Below, piece by piece: positions 1 to 8,334 of a DNA stretch of 64,000 nt (positions within the stretch are counted from its first letter, which is position 1; each line of letters starts with the position of its first letter). Under the pieces are notes generated by a model, which saw only the letters and a list, made by a program, of their open reading frames with translations, was not told the origin of the DNA and ran no database searches. Both the position numbers and the translations under genes were made by a program. The stretch spans positions 186,001 through 250,000 of the forward strand of contig OZ245940.1 of assembly GCA_965230045.1 (NCBI GenBank). The letters run 5' to 3'. This DNA is from G963662905 sp965230045 (GTDB taxonomy: Bacteria; Bacteroidota; Bacteroidia; Bacteroidales; WRLA01).

Positions 1-795
1 AGCGGCCACTTCCACAACTTCATCAAAACCAAGCGCAGCAACAGCTCCGTATAGCCGCTCCCGTGAATTGCGGAACTGGCCTAAAATGCTCGGAGCCACC
101 AGCGCAATTGATTTTTGCTCCGACTGTAAACTTTTATAAACCTGCGCCAGATAGGTTTTTTCGATTATGGCGCCAAATGGGCAATGCACAATACATTTAC
201 CGCAATGGATACATTTGGCAGGATCGATATGTTCGATTCCGTTTTCATCTTTGGTAATAGCGCCAACCGGACAAACCTCCTCACAAGGCACGGGCTGGTA
301 CGAAATAGCATGATACGGACACAGTTTTTCGCACTTGCCGCAGCCAATACATTTTTCGGTATCTATTTTTGCATGGCCATCAATCATTTCTATGGCATTC
401 ACCGGGCAGTTCATAATACAGGGACGTGCTTCACAGCCTTTACAAAACTCCGTAACATGAAAATTGCCTTTCTGACAACTGGAGCAGGCTTCGTCCACAA
501 CAGTCAACACCTGGGATGATTTGTTATCATGCTGCAAAGCAATATCCAGATATGCAGAGAGCGGAAAAAGTTCATCTTCCTCGTCGCGGGCATCAAATCC
601 CAGCATTGCCATAATTTTATATTTCAGTACGGCCCGGTCTTTATGCACGCAGCAGCGGATGGATTGTTTGTTTTTCGGGCGCATCTCAATGGGGATGCGG
701 TCGATTTCATGAAAAGGGCGTTCTTCATTCAAAACACGGCATAATTCTACTAATATTTGCCTGTAAGTCAATATTGTATTATTTTTTCCTGTCAT
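1..795 (-). CDS. [FeFe]-hydrogenase, group B-like, N-terminal part (runs off the window)
   Basis: The frame is open from ATG at 795 to the window edge (265 codons), so only the N-terminal part is visible. About 95 residues without a recognisable domain are followed by a Cys-rich segment with CSSC and CKGC pairs. Then come ferredoxin-type [4Fe-4S] motifs CIGCGKCEKLCP and CIHCGKCIVHCP, and the start of the hydrogenase large domain (VAPSILGQF). This order matches the monomeric group B [FeFe]-hydrogenases common in anaerobic Bacteroidota, thought to exchange electrons between ferredoxin and H2. The H-cluster motifs would lie outside the window. The ATG overlaps the TGA of the upstream NuoE-like gene (ATGA), so the two are probably translationally coupled. 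The family is fairly sure; the subgroup is inferred. Confidence 0.85.
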   Translation of the reverse strand, partial: MTGKNNTILTYRQILVELCRVLNEERPFHEIDRIPIEMRPKNKQSIRCCVHKDRAVLKYKIMAMLGFDARDEEDELFPLSAYLDIALQHDNKSSQVLTVVDEACSSCQKGNFHVTEFCKGCEARPCIMNCPVNAIEMIDGHAKIDTEKCIGCGKCEKLCPYHAISYQPVPCEEVCPVGAITKDENGIEHIDPAKCIHCGKCIVHCPFGAIIEKTYLAQVYKSLQSEQKSIALVAPSILGQFRNSRERLYGAVAALGFDEVVEVAA

Positions 796-1052
796 TTTAT
801 TTTCTCTTCGAGGATGGCAATAATTTTTTCAACAGTGGCAGCTTCCACAAGCTCGTCCCCAATTTTCACGAAAGGAGGTTGTTTGCTTTTGTCCTTGCAG
901 GCGTCCATGCAAATACTGCCCCTGATCTCCACTCTGTCGGCAATTTGTTCCGGTAACATACTTTTTAAGCCCGGCAAATTGCTTCCACCCATTACATGGC
1001 AAAGTGTTCCGGTACAAATGCTGATTTGGATTTTTTCGCTCTTTTCTTTCAT
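792..1052 (-). CDS. NuoE-like thioredoxin-fold [2Fe-2S] ferredoxin
   Basis: An 86-residue protein with Cys13, Cys18, Cys48 and Cys52 in a CX4C...CX3C arrangement (CTGTLC and CMDAC). That is the [2Fe-2S] ligand pattern of the thioredoxin-like domain of NuoE/HydC-type subunits. It is much shorter than NuoE and lacks the N-terminal helical bundle, so it is a stand-alone electron carrier. It lies directly upstream of the group B hydrogenase (4-bp overlap) and 33 bp downstream of the phosphatase gene. It probably passes electrons to or from that hydrogenase. It is a paralogue of the protein at 3959-4228. Confidence 0.85.
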   Translation of the reverse strand: MKEKSEKIQISICTGTLCHVMGGSNLPGLKSMLPEQIADRVEIRGSICMDACKDKSKQPPFVKIGDELVEAATVEKIIAILEEKIK

Positions 1053-1085
1053 AAGAATTTTGATTGTTCTTGTTGAATGATATCT

Positions 1086-2255
1086 TTATATATAATTGAT
1101 TTTGATATCTTTAAGATATTTTTCTTCCAAACAGGCTGCAATTTTTTTTATTACATTCCTGCGGATTTCCAGTTCTTCGGGCAAATCGGGATCCTGATGC
1201 GAGGGATTGATGCTGGTTCCGATCAGGAATCGGATTTCATCATTTTCCATCAAATGGTGAAAAATCATTGCCGCCGGATTTTTTGATGCGCTGTCTTCAG
1301 GGCATCCTTTTTCTAAATACTGATCCAGACGACCAAGCGTAAGAATACCTTCGGTGATGAGGTCAACGCCCTCCATTTGGGCTGTTGGCGGAAGATCACC
1401 ACCAATTTGGTTCATATCCACTTCAATTTCACGCTGGAATTCCCGTCCCAGAATCTGTGCTGTTGTTCCGCCACAAACGATTTTTGTTCCCTGAAATTCA
1501 GTAATGGTATCGGCCATCAATTTATCATGCTCCCTAGTATAGGGCGGTCCGCTTATGATCATCATTTTGCGCGGTTCACGAAAGTAAATTACGGCGCAGG
1601 TAATATCATCAGCGGCTTTATAGCCATCATTTTTAAGGGCTTCGGCCAAAATGCGCCGACTGAGCTTCGCGGCCGATACATCCGGATATGCAGACACATA
1701 ATTTTTTACGAAATCCTTAAGGCCACTATCTTCCCAGCCAAAAGGCATATGTGCTTGCCCAATCCCCGATTGGCTTACACCATCGCTGAACAAAATAATA
1801 CGGTCGCCTTGTTCTGCGCTCAGGCGGTACGAAAAAAGCTCCTGAATTCCCGCTTCTGCTTTGGTTTCAGGGATAATCACCTGTCCATTGCGCAAAACAA
1901 AAAACTGCGGATTTCCATACTCAATAATGCGTATTGCCCCATCGTGTGCCACATCCACAATGGTGAAACTGGCATAACTGATCTTGCGCACCTGATCTTC
2001 GGGCAAAGTATTGATAATTGATCGTGCCGATCGCTCAACAGGCTGGTCGTGCAATGTGAAATTCATGGCCATATTGGCCGTCATTGTTGCCAGAACATTT
2101 GCCTTTATGCCACTGCCCAAACCATCGGAAAGCACGGCAATGGTCCGTTTTTCTTCTTTCACTTTGCACGAGAGGAAAACATCACCACAAACCATTTGCC
2201 CCTTTTTATTCTCAGAGGCATGCTCAATTTCAATAAAGGCTGTATTAGTCTTCAT
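1086..2255 (-). CDS. SpoIIE/PP2C-type serine phosphatase of the hydrogenase operon
   Basis: The start chosen is the ATG at 2255 (389 aa), which overlaps the end of the sensory hydrogenase gene by 11 bp. A longer frame from 2327 would add 24 basic residues lying wholly inside that gene. The N-terminal half has PP2C/SpoIIE signatures: an acidic metal site in SDGLGSG (about residue 47) and FSDGVSQSG (about 157). The last 160 residues form a separate domain with IISGPPYTREHDK and IVCGGTTAQILGREF, which I do not recognise as a named family. Genes of this type sit next to group C [FeFe]-hydrogenases, where a role in relaying an H2 signal by Ser/Thr dephosphorylation has been proposed. The phosphatase fold is well supported; the signalling role is inferred from context. 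Confidence 0.85.
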   Translation of the reverse strand: MKTNTAFIEIEHASENKKGQMVCGDVFLSCKVKEEKRTIAVLSDGLGSGIKANVLATMTANMAMNFTLHDQPVERSARSIINTLPEDQVRKISYASFTIVDVAHDGAIRIIEYGNPQFFVLRNGQVIIPETKAEAGIQELFSYRLSAEQGDRIILFSDGVSQSGIGQAHMPFGWEDSGLKDFVKNYVSAYPDVSAAKLSRRILAEALKNDGYKAADDITCAVIYFREPRKMMIISGPPYTREHDKLMADTITEFQGTKIVCGGTTAQILGREFQREIEVDMNQIGGDLPPTAQMEGVDLITEGILTLGRLDQYLEKGCPEDSASKNPAAMIFHHLMENDEIRFLIGTSINPSHQDPDLPEELEIRRNVIKKIAACLEEKYLKDIKINYI

Positions 2256-3966
2256 CTTGCGCTTTGTTTTTTGACGCTTCCAGCACAGACTGAAGCAAAA
2301 ATTCCGTTTTGGAAGCATTCTCACCAAGCAGTGCGGCCGCTTTCTGTGCAGTCATCATATTTTCATAAATCGCCTGATAAACACGGTCGTGCATTTCTTT
2401 GCTCAGCCCATTTTGGTTGCTGATGCGATGAAAAATACCACAAACGATTTTATGTTTCTGGATGCTGAAAACCGAAAGATGGTAAAGATCATTTTTAAAA
2501 TGAATGTCCTTGCCTAGGCTTTCCTCACCGGATAAAATCAGCCCTTCGAACAGGCGGGCAAAAGGGAGCAGTTTGTTCAGGTCACTGCCCTGCATACCGG
2601 GTTTTACATTAAAAATCCGTTCGGCTTCCTCGCCAATCATATGGGCAAAAGGCTCATTGGATTCGACGATGTTCAGGTTTTCATCCACAGTAACAACGCC
2701 ATAAGGGATTTTTTGAAGCAATACAGAGGCTTTATTCTGTGCCACTTTGCGCATATAGGAAACGCACATCTGGCGTTCGGCCTTACCTTCAATCATGGCG
2801 CAGGCAAAATCGCGGCAGTTTCGATAACCACAGCCACTGCAATTCAGCTCATCCTCACGGCTTAGTTTATCCACACTGGCCAGCGCCCGACGGATATCTG
2901 CCTCGCTGTGCTTCCATTCCGTTTTCGAGGCCACCGGCATAAATTGCCTGTGGGCATCTAAACGAAGGTTTTCCGGAATGCTTTCCTCCGCCAGCAAATG
3001 CCTCCGGCTGATAATCTCAAAACGAGCGGCGGCGGTATTGGTTTTTCGCTTGTTTCCGGGGCCATTAACGCAGCCCCCTTCACAGGCCATTAGCTCCAGA
3101 AACAGCTTTTTGTCTTTCAGTTCATCCAGGCTATGCAAAATACTGCGCACATGCTCAATGCCCGAAAACGTCATCATCTCCTGCTCAACCACACCGCTTC
3201 CTGATTTCAGGCCGGCAATCATTCCACCATCAACGGGATATAAAGCTGATTCGCGATTCCTTTGCCCCGAAGCATGGTTTTGCGGCTTTTCAAGAAAATC
3301 AGGAATCAGGGCTTCGTCCTCCAGCCAGGAGCGCAAAACATCGAAAGTCAAGGCTACATCAGTGCAGTTTTCGGCTTCTTCAATTTCTTTCTTCTTGGCG
3401 ATGCAGGGGCCAGCAAAAATCACGGCAGTATCTGCACCATAAATTTGTTTCAAATAACGGGCATGCAATTGCATCGGACTTTGCAATGGCATAATATGTT
3501 TCAGGTGCTGCGGGTAAAATTTTTGAATCAACTGAACAACGGTTGGGCAACAGGACGACAACCATAATGATTGTTCGTTTTTCTGCAAAATCTTTGCCGC
3601 TTCACGGCTATGCAGTTCCGCGCCTACAGCGGTTTCCGATACTGCATAAAAGCCCAGTTGTTTTATGGCCTGCAATAACTGGCCATCTGTATAATCATCA
3701 AAAGCCAATGGCCAGGAAGGAGCCATGCTCAGGATTACTTTTTTTCCGGAGCGCATCAGATATCGTGCGGAATTGAGGTCGTTGCGGATTTTCTTTGCTC
3801 CGGCAGGACAAACTTCTACACAAACGCCGCAATAAATGCACAGCTCGTCCATTACCGAAGCACGCTGGCTTTCGATTTTAATGGCTTTCACCGGGCAACG
3901 GCGCACGCATTTGTAACAGTCCTGGCAATTGTTTTTTTCCGTAAAAATGGCCTGCATTTTATTCAT
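2245..3966 (-). CDS. Sensory (group C-like) [FeFe]-hydrogenase with PAS domain
   Basis: 573 aa. Two [4Fe-4S] ferredoxin motifs (Cys14-24 and Cys43-53) precede the hydrogenase large domain. The three H-cluster loops are recognisable but altered: SSCCPT (137-142), GPCIAKKKE (186-194, where catalytic enzymes have MPC) and MACEGGCVNGPGN (293-305, instead of GCxxGGGQP). The cluster cysteines 139, 188, 295 and 299 are all kept. Next is a CX2CX4C...C iron-sulfur motif (376-401), then a PAS domain (about 415-520) and a helical tail. This is the layout of HydS-type H2 sensors rather than H2-producing enzymes. It overlaps the NuoE-like gene upstream by 8 bp and the phosphatase gene downstream by 11 bp, so the signal is probably passed to the phosphatase. 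Family confident; sensing is inferred. Confidence 0.88.
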   Translation of the reverse strand: MNKMQAIFTEKNNCQDCYKCVRRCPVKAIKIESQRASVMDELCIYCGVCVEVCPAGAKKIRNDLNSARYLMRSGKKVILSMAPSWPLAFDDYTDGQLLQAIKQLGFYAVSETAVGAELHSREAAKILQKNEQSLWLSSCCPTVVQLIQKFYPQHLKHIMPLQSPMQLHARYLKQIYGADTAVIFAGPCIAKKKEIEEAENCTDVALTFDVLRSWLEDEALIPDFLEKPQNHASGQRNRESALYPVDGGMIAGLKSGSGVVEQEMMTFSGIEHVRSILHSLDELKDKKLFLELMACEGGCVNGPGNKRKTNTAAARFEIISRRHLLAEESIPENLRLDAHRQFMPVASKTEWKHSEADIRRALASVDKLSREDELNCSGCGYRNCRDFACAMIEGKAERQMCVSYMRKVAQNKASVLLQKIPYGVVTVDENLNIVESNEPFAHMIGEEAERIFNVKPGMQGSDLNKLLPFARLFEGLILSGEESLGKDIHFKNDLYHLSVFSIQKHKIVCGIFHRISNQNGLSKEMHDRVYQAIYENMMTAQKAAALLGENASKTEFLLQSVLEASKNKAQDED

Positions 3967-4228
3967 CGCTCATACTTTTGAGTTTTGCAGCAAAATGCTG
4001 TTCCAGTATGTGCACTACTGAGTTTTTCCCGATTTCATGTTCGGTTTTTCCATTTATTTTTATAATCGGCCCGTGGGCACAATTGCCCGTGCATAGCTGC
4101 CCCCTGAAATCGGTGCTCTCTTCCAGTCCGTTTTCTTTCAGCCAGCTTTTCACAATTTCCAACACTTTCTGGTTTCCCCTCCTGTAGCAGCTGCTGCCAA
4201 GGCATATTACGATTTGATCTTTTTTCAT
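3959..4228 (-). CDS. NuoE-like thioredoxin-fold [2Fe-2S] ferredoxin (first gene of the operon)
   Basis: An 89-residue protein with Cys9, Cys14, Cys46 and Cys50 in the CX4C...CX3C pattern of a thioredoxin-like [2Fe-2S] ferredoxin (CLGSSC, CTGNC). It is the promoter-proximal gene of the hydrogenase operon and overlaps the sensory hydrogenase by 8 bp, so it is likely the redox partner of that protein. The start at 4228 is the only in-frame Met before the first Cys pair. Confidence 0.85.
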   Translation of the reverse strand: MKKDQIVICLGSSCYRRGNQKVLEIVKSWLKENGLEESTDFRGQLCTGNCAHGPIIKINGKTEHEIGKNSVVHILEQHFAAKLKSMSDE

Positions 4229-4338
4229 GATATTTTGTTTGATAATCCCTGTGAACGTATGTGTTGTTTCTGAATACTATAACTATTATAAGTCAAATAG
4301 GATTTAAAAATAATAATAATGATGTTCAAAAACCGCAT

Positions 4339-4355
4339 TTACAAATATTTTGTAA
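4339..4355. promoter_or_regulatory. Palindrome in the hydrogenase-operon promoter region
   Basis: A perfect 7-bp inverted repeat, TTACAAA-TAT-TTTGTAA. It lies just downstream (minus strand) of the candidate -7 box at 4366-4373, so a bound protein would sit over the transcription start. The shape suits a dimeric regulator such as a CRP/FNR-family protein; the regulator is not identified. Confidence 0.4.
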
Positions 4356-4365
4356 CAATTCATTG

Positions 4366-4373
4366 CAAATATA
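4366..4373 (-). promoter_or_regulatory. Candidate -7 promoter element of the hydrogenase operon
   Basis: On the minus strand this reads TATATTTG, fitting the Bacteroidota -7 consensus TAnnTTTG. It would give a leader of roughly 130 nt before the first gene. I did not find a convincing -33 element. Confidence 0.4.
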
Positions 4374-4750
4374 GTTATGTGTGCCGTTTATCAGGAATCA
4401 GAATAGACCCTGTTTTGTTGTGGATTTGCGGGGCTATTTAGGCCGTGTTGCACTTTGATCAAACCGAATGCAACAGGATTAATTTTCATCTTGGTGGCGG
4501 AGCATAAATAATTGTTATTATGACCTTTATATCGAAATCCTTCTTTTATGAATTTTTTTGATATATCCGCATCGCCATTTCTCCTTTCTGTTCTTTCTGC
4601 GCTCATCTTTTTTCATATTATGGCTTATTTGCAGAACGCAGCTTTTTCAACTTATGTATAATAAGCCTAAAATATTCATTTAATTTATAGGCAGTCTAAA
4701 TAACAATGCGCCCTAAAAAATTACATGCAATTTTGTAAATAAATTCAATA
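4374..4750. other. AT-rich intergenic stretch
   Basis: No convincing gene. A 71-codon minus-strand frame (4606-4391) has no recognisable motif, and a competing shorter basic frame overlaps it. Beyond the hydrogenase promoter on one side and the terminator at 4751-4788 on the other, I see nothing definable. Confidence 0.4.
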
Positions 4751-4788
4751 AAAAACGCCTGCTCAGGTTTCCCTAAACAGGCGTTTTT
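4751..4788 (-). terminator. Intrinsic terminator of the PNGase F-like gene
   Basis: Inverted repeat AAAAACGCCTG / CAGGCGTTTTT with a 16-nt loop. It is 19 bp beyond the stop of the gene at 4807, and its minus-strand 3' arm ends in a T run. Confidence 0.8.
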
Positions 4789-4806
4789 CAATAAATGAAG
4801 GGCAGT

Positions 4807-7800
4807 TTATCGGACAATAATTTTCTTTGTTTCGGCATAGGCACCATTACGGATTCGGAAAAGATATATGCCCGGCGCCCAGGAAGATACATTTATTTCT
4901 TCGCTGAGCCGGTCATTGGTTTCAAATTCCCATTCGCCCACATTTTTGCCCAGATAATCCCAGGCAGTAATATTTGTTGTGCCTTCAAAAAGCCTGGCGC
5001 GTATATTCAGGATCTGGCTGGCCGGATTGGGATAGAGCGTAATTTCACGATCCAGATTGGGCTCTTTGATAAATGTTGTATTGCCCAGATTGAAGGAATA
5101 GCGTATGGATCGTCCAAAATCGCCGTTAAAATTCTTCAGGCGGTTGCCATCGGCATCAAAAATGCGCAGGTAGCCGCTTCCTTGAGCGGGATAAGCCCAG
5201 TACGACAATCCCATTCCTTCGCTGTCGATGAGCTCGAGGGTATAGCAGCCATCGGCAAAATTTAGAGTATCAGTATAAAGAGAATCGGCCTGCATTCCTG
5301 TGCGGCTATACACCTCTTCATTATTGATGTCTTTTATGGTAATACTGTAGCGATAAGGCTGATTATTCATTTTCAGGTGCAAAACCAGATCCTCGCTGTA
5401 AAGATCGGGTACGGTAAAATGCGTGGTGTAGCTATCATTATCAGCATATTCATCATTCTGCCCGTTGGGTTGGCTCAGGTTTACGGTAAAAAGGTTCTGC
5501 CCGTCGCCCAGCCAGAATTCTTCGCTCACTACCGGCAAGGTAATCGTTTCAAAATGATTTGGCGCCAGGTTTCCGGTCCAATTATAGGTCAAGGGTTCAC
5601 GGCCACTAATACCATAACTTATCGTCAAGCTGGTCAGTTCCGAAGTTCCATTATTGCGGATTTTGATTTTCGGGTTCGCGCAAATTGGATTCTTGCGGCT
5701 GTAATATTCCTGATCGTTTGGCGTAATCACATCATACACTTCGGCATCAAGCTCAAAATTGGATGCGCCGTATTCCACCATATGAAAAGCCATCACATAA
5801 TTACCGTTTCCCATACCCTGATTACTTTCAGGCACCGGCGTGATGTCGTAATCTACAGAAATTTGTCCGTTTTGGATTTGATCCCCTATTTCAAATTCCC
5901 AGTCTTTCACACGGTCGCCGGGACACCAACCTTCGCGGCTGCCGTTCCAGGTTCCTCCCTGCGGATATACGGGATTCAGGGCGCAGTCGTGGGTTTGCCA
6001 GATGTGCCAATCGGCATTATCCACACCATTGACCAATAAATAATGTGTGTTGTCTTTCCATTCGCAGCAATGCGGATATTCGCCATTATTGCTGTTGTGG
6101 CCATGACCGGTAAGGCGCGTAATCATTTTTATCTGTTGCGTGTTCTCATCCACACTCATCAAGGTATCGTACATCACTACATCATCATCCAGATTTTTAT
6201 ACAACTGTGACGATCGTGCACCCCAGGGGCGTTGAATTTGAATAACATCCCTTGGTGGCGTTCCTTTGATCAGGGCAAATTTCACATCGATCAGTTCCTG
6301 TTGGTTTCCTGCTCGGAATTCCACATCGCCTTGCAGCAAATGCGCGTAATCCGTTACATCATAAATCCAAGTGAAGCCACTGCCTAAAGTAAGGTTGATT
6401 CCATAAGGGGTAATAAACCTTCCGATTTCCCAACGATCCAGTATTTCAAAGGGTTCACCATAATATGGAATCATTTCCTTATAAAGCACATCATCTACTG
6501 AATAATAAACAGAATCTGCTTTTTCACCGTTCCGGTAAACATATTGCCATCCTCCGGGATAAACTTCAATAGTATCCTTGGCAATAGTTGGGTTTTCATC
6601 ATCTTCAAAAACCATGAGCTGTGTTGCTGCTGCTTTTTGCTTGTCCTTTGAAAGATAATCAATTACATCCAAAGCCGAGCTTTCAATATGGCGGAAGCTC
6701 ACTTTTGGCCGCATATTGTCTTGCGCAAAACCTGAGTAACGCTGATGTCCGTGCGTGCGGTGCCAATCGGGATATCCAAATATTTGTCCGTCGTAAGAAA
6801 CAGCACTTTTGTCGTGAATTATATTTCCTTCGCCTTCATTGAAATCATAATAGGCAATCAGGCCGGGATATAGTTCCGGATCGGGTAGTTCGGTATGCAT
6901 TTCAGCAATGATTTCTTCGGGTTCGCGCGCATAGTTATAAATACGGAGTTCATCAATTTTTGCTTTGGCGTACTTATCATTTGCCCAGTTGCTGCGCCCG
7001 ATATAGCAATTTTCCCTGATGGTGTCTTTCGGCTCCTGGAGCAAACCCATTTTAAAGACTTCGCCATTGAGGTAAAGTTTGCCAATATTGTTCCACATGG
7101 TCACGGCCACATGATTCCAGCCATTCATCGGCACAGCTTCATCAGTAGTAAACCCTTTGCTTGTTCCGCCATGATAAACCGTCATGTTCATTTTCCCTGA
7201 GGTGGCCTGCGATAAAGCCAGAATAACATTATCCGAAGCAGGGCCGTTGCCAAAATCAATTAAACGGCTCCAGCTTGTATTTCCTTCTTTGTTGATCCAT
7301 GCTTCGATAGTAAAATCGCCGTTGAAATAAACGCCATCTTCAAGCTGCGCATAATCGGCACCGCCATCAAAACGGAGGGAGTAATCGTCTTTAGCTGTGC
7401 TTATTCCGCTGTTAAAACCGGCTTCATCGGCTTTCAGGCTGATTGATGTACCTTCGTTTCCTTCATACTCAAAGCTCAGATCGAGCAAAATATTGGAGCT
7501 GCCGTCCCATTCAAAAACCTCGTGGAAAGTCAAGCCTGTTTCGCCGCTGTTTTCGAGATACAGGCTGTCGAAAAATACGGTTTGCGCATCCTGCACGAGC
7601 AAAGCGGGCGACATTTCTGTTAAAGAAACCTGCTTCATCCCGATCCGCAAACGCTCCAAAACAACCGGTTCGCTTATTTCAGCAAAAAGCGCAAGGCTGT
7701 TGATTGTCCCCGCAGCCAGTCCTGCCGCAGAGAGTTCATCTGCCTTGTAGATAAACTGCATGCGGCTGTCTTGCAGCCTACTTTTCAGGATATTTTTATT

Positions 7801-8250
7801 TAATGCGGCTCCACTTCCCAAAAGCGCGCCTTCCATTGCGAGCGTATCGGTAAATGATGCATGTTTTTGATCGAACCCCGCCCAATAAAAAAGCTCCTGG
7901 TTTGTCAGTTCCAAAGAATCAAAACTTTGTCCGTTGAGCAGGCTAAAGGAAGCCTGATGGTAGAGCATGGAATCCATTATACCGGTGTGATCAAAAACAC
8001 TGGTATAGGTAAGATAATCCCATTCTCCGCAATCGTATTTATCGTGGGTGGTTTGGGGGTCGCATTTAAGCGTATAGTACATTAGAATTTTCCGGTAGGT
8101 TTCTCCTTCCGGGAAATTCCAGATGCCCCTGCGCGTTGTGATGGAATCAAATGTTAGAGTCTGCACCCAAGTGGTGTCGTTCTGCGCTTTGAGCGCGGGC
8201 ATCAACAGCAAAAAGGCCATCAATGCCATCCAATTTTTTAAATGGTTCAT
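4807..8250 (-). CDS. Secreted PNGase F-like glycoamidase with LamG insertion and T9SS sorting domain
   Basis: 1147 aa with a signal peptide (cleavage near LKAQ, residue 23). Around residues 74-79, CGEWDY matches the CDEWDRY segment of Flavobacterium PNGase F, placing Asp78 at the catalytic Asp60 position. EIGRFITPY (608-616) and DVTDY (631-635) resume the PNGase F N-domain. GHGH...CCEW (716-731) puts Glu730 at the Glu206 position, and SREGWCPGD (771-779) matches the C-domain. Between residues 85 and 605 lies a large insertion that includes a LamG/concanavalin-like domain (about 287-445). The last 75 residues form a T9SS type A sorting domain (LYPNPASQ, then a C-terminal KKIIVR). It probably cleaves N-glycans from glycoproteins outside the cell. 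The insertion and a possible loss of the Glu118 equivalent make activity uncertain. Confidence 0.85.
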   Translation of the reverse strand: MNHLKNWMALMAFLLLMPALKAQNDTTWVQTLTFDSITTRRGIWNFPEGETYRKILMYYTLKCDPQTTHDKYDCGEWDYLTYTSVFDHTGIMDSMLYHQASFSLLNGQSFDSLELTNQELFYWAGFDQKHASFTDTLAMEGALLGSGAALNKNILKSRLQDSRMQFIYKADELSAAGLAAGTINSLALFAEISEPVVLERLRIGMKQVSLTEMSPALLVQDAQTVFFDSLYLENSGETGLTFHEVFEWDGSSNILLDLSFEYEGNEGTSISLKADEAGFNSGISTAKDDYSLRFDGGADYAQLEDGVYFNGDFTIEAWINKEGNTSWSRLIDFGNGPASDNVILALSQATSGKMNMTVYHGGTSKGFTTDEAVPMNGWNHVAVTMWNNIGKLYLNGEVFKMGLLQEPKDTIRENCYIGRSNWANDKYAKAKIDELRIYNYAREPEEIIAEMHTELPDPELYPGLIAYYDFNEGEGNIIHDKSAVSYDGQIFGYPDWHRTHGHQRYSGFAQDNMRPKVSFRHIESSALDVIDYLSKDKQKAAATQLMVFEDDENPTIAKDTIEVYPGGWQYVYRNGEKADSVYYSVDDVLYKEMIPYYGEPFEILDRWEIGRFITPYGINLTLGSGFTWIYDVTDYAHLLQGDVEFRAGNQQELIDVKFALIKGTPPRDVIQIQRPWGARSSQLYKNLDDDVVMYDTLMSVDENTQQIKMITRLTGHGHNSNNGEYPHCCEWKDNTHYLLVNGVDNADWHIWQTHDCALNPVYPQGGTWNGSREGWCPGDRVKDWEFEIGDQIQNGQISVDYDITPVPESNQGMGNGNYVMAFHMVEYGASNFELDAEVYDVITPNDQEYYSRKNPICANPKIKIRNNGTSELTSLTISYGISGREPLTYNWTGNLAPNHFETITLPVVSEEFWLGDGQNLFTVNLSQPNGQNDEYADNDSYTTHFTVPDLYSEDLVLHLKMNNQPYRYSITIKDINNEEVYSRTGMQADSLYTDTLNFADGCYTLELIDSEGMGLSYWAYPAQGSGYLRIFDADGNRLKNFNGDFGRSIRYSFNLGNTTFIKEPNLDREITLYPNPASQILNIRARLFEGTTNITAWDYLGKNVGEWEFETNDRLSEEINVSSWAPGIYLFRIRNGAYAETKKIIVR

Positions 8251-8334
8251 ATTTCTCCTGGTTCGTAAATGGTTTAAGCAAAAATACTAAAACTCTATGA
8301 GCCAAACCGATTGCGCAAAGAAGTTATAAACATT

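Noticed and set aside
1377..2021. 214-codon plus-strand ORF
   Set aside because: Lies entirely antisense to the phosphatase gene, which has clear motifs; composition is that of a shadow frame.
4391..4606. 71-codon minus-strand ORF between the hydrogenase and PNGase genes
   Set aside because: No motif, no promoter or conserved start, and overlapped by another short basic frame; looks like chance in AT-rich DNA.
5377..6039. 220-codon plus-strand ORF
   Set aside because: Antisense to the PNGase F-like coding region with conserved catalytic motifs.
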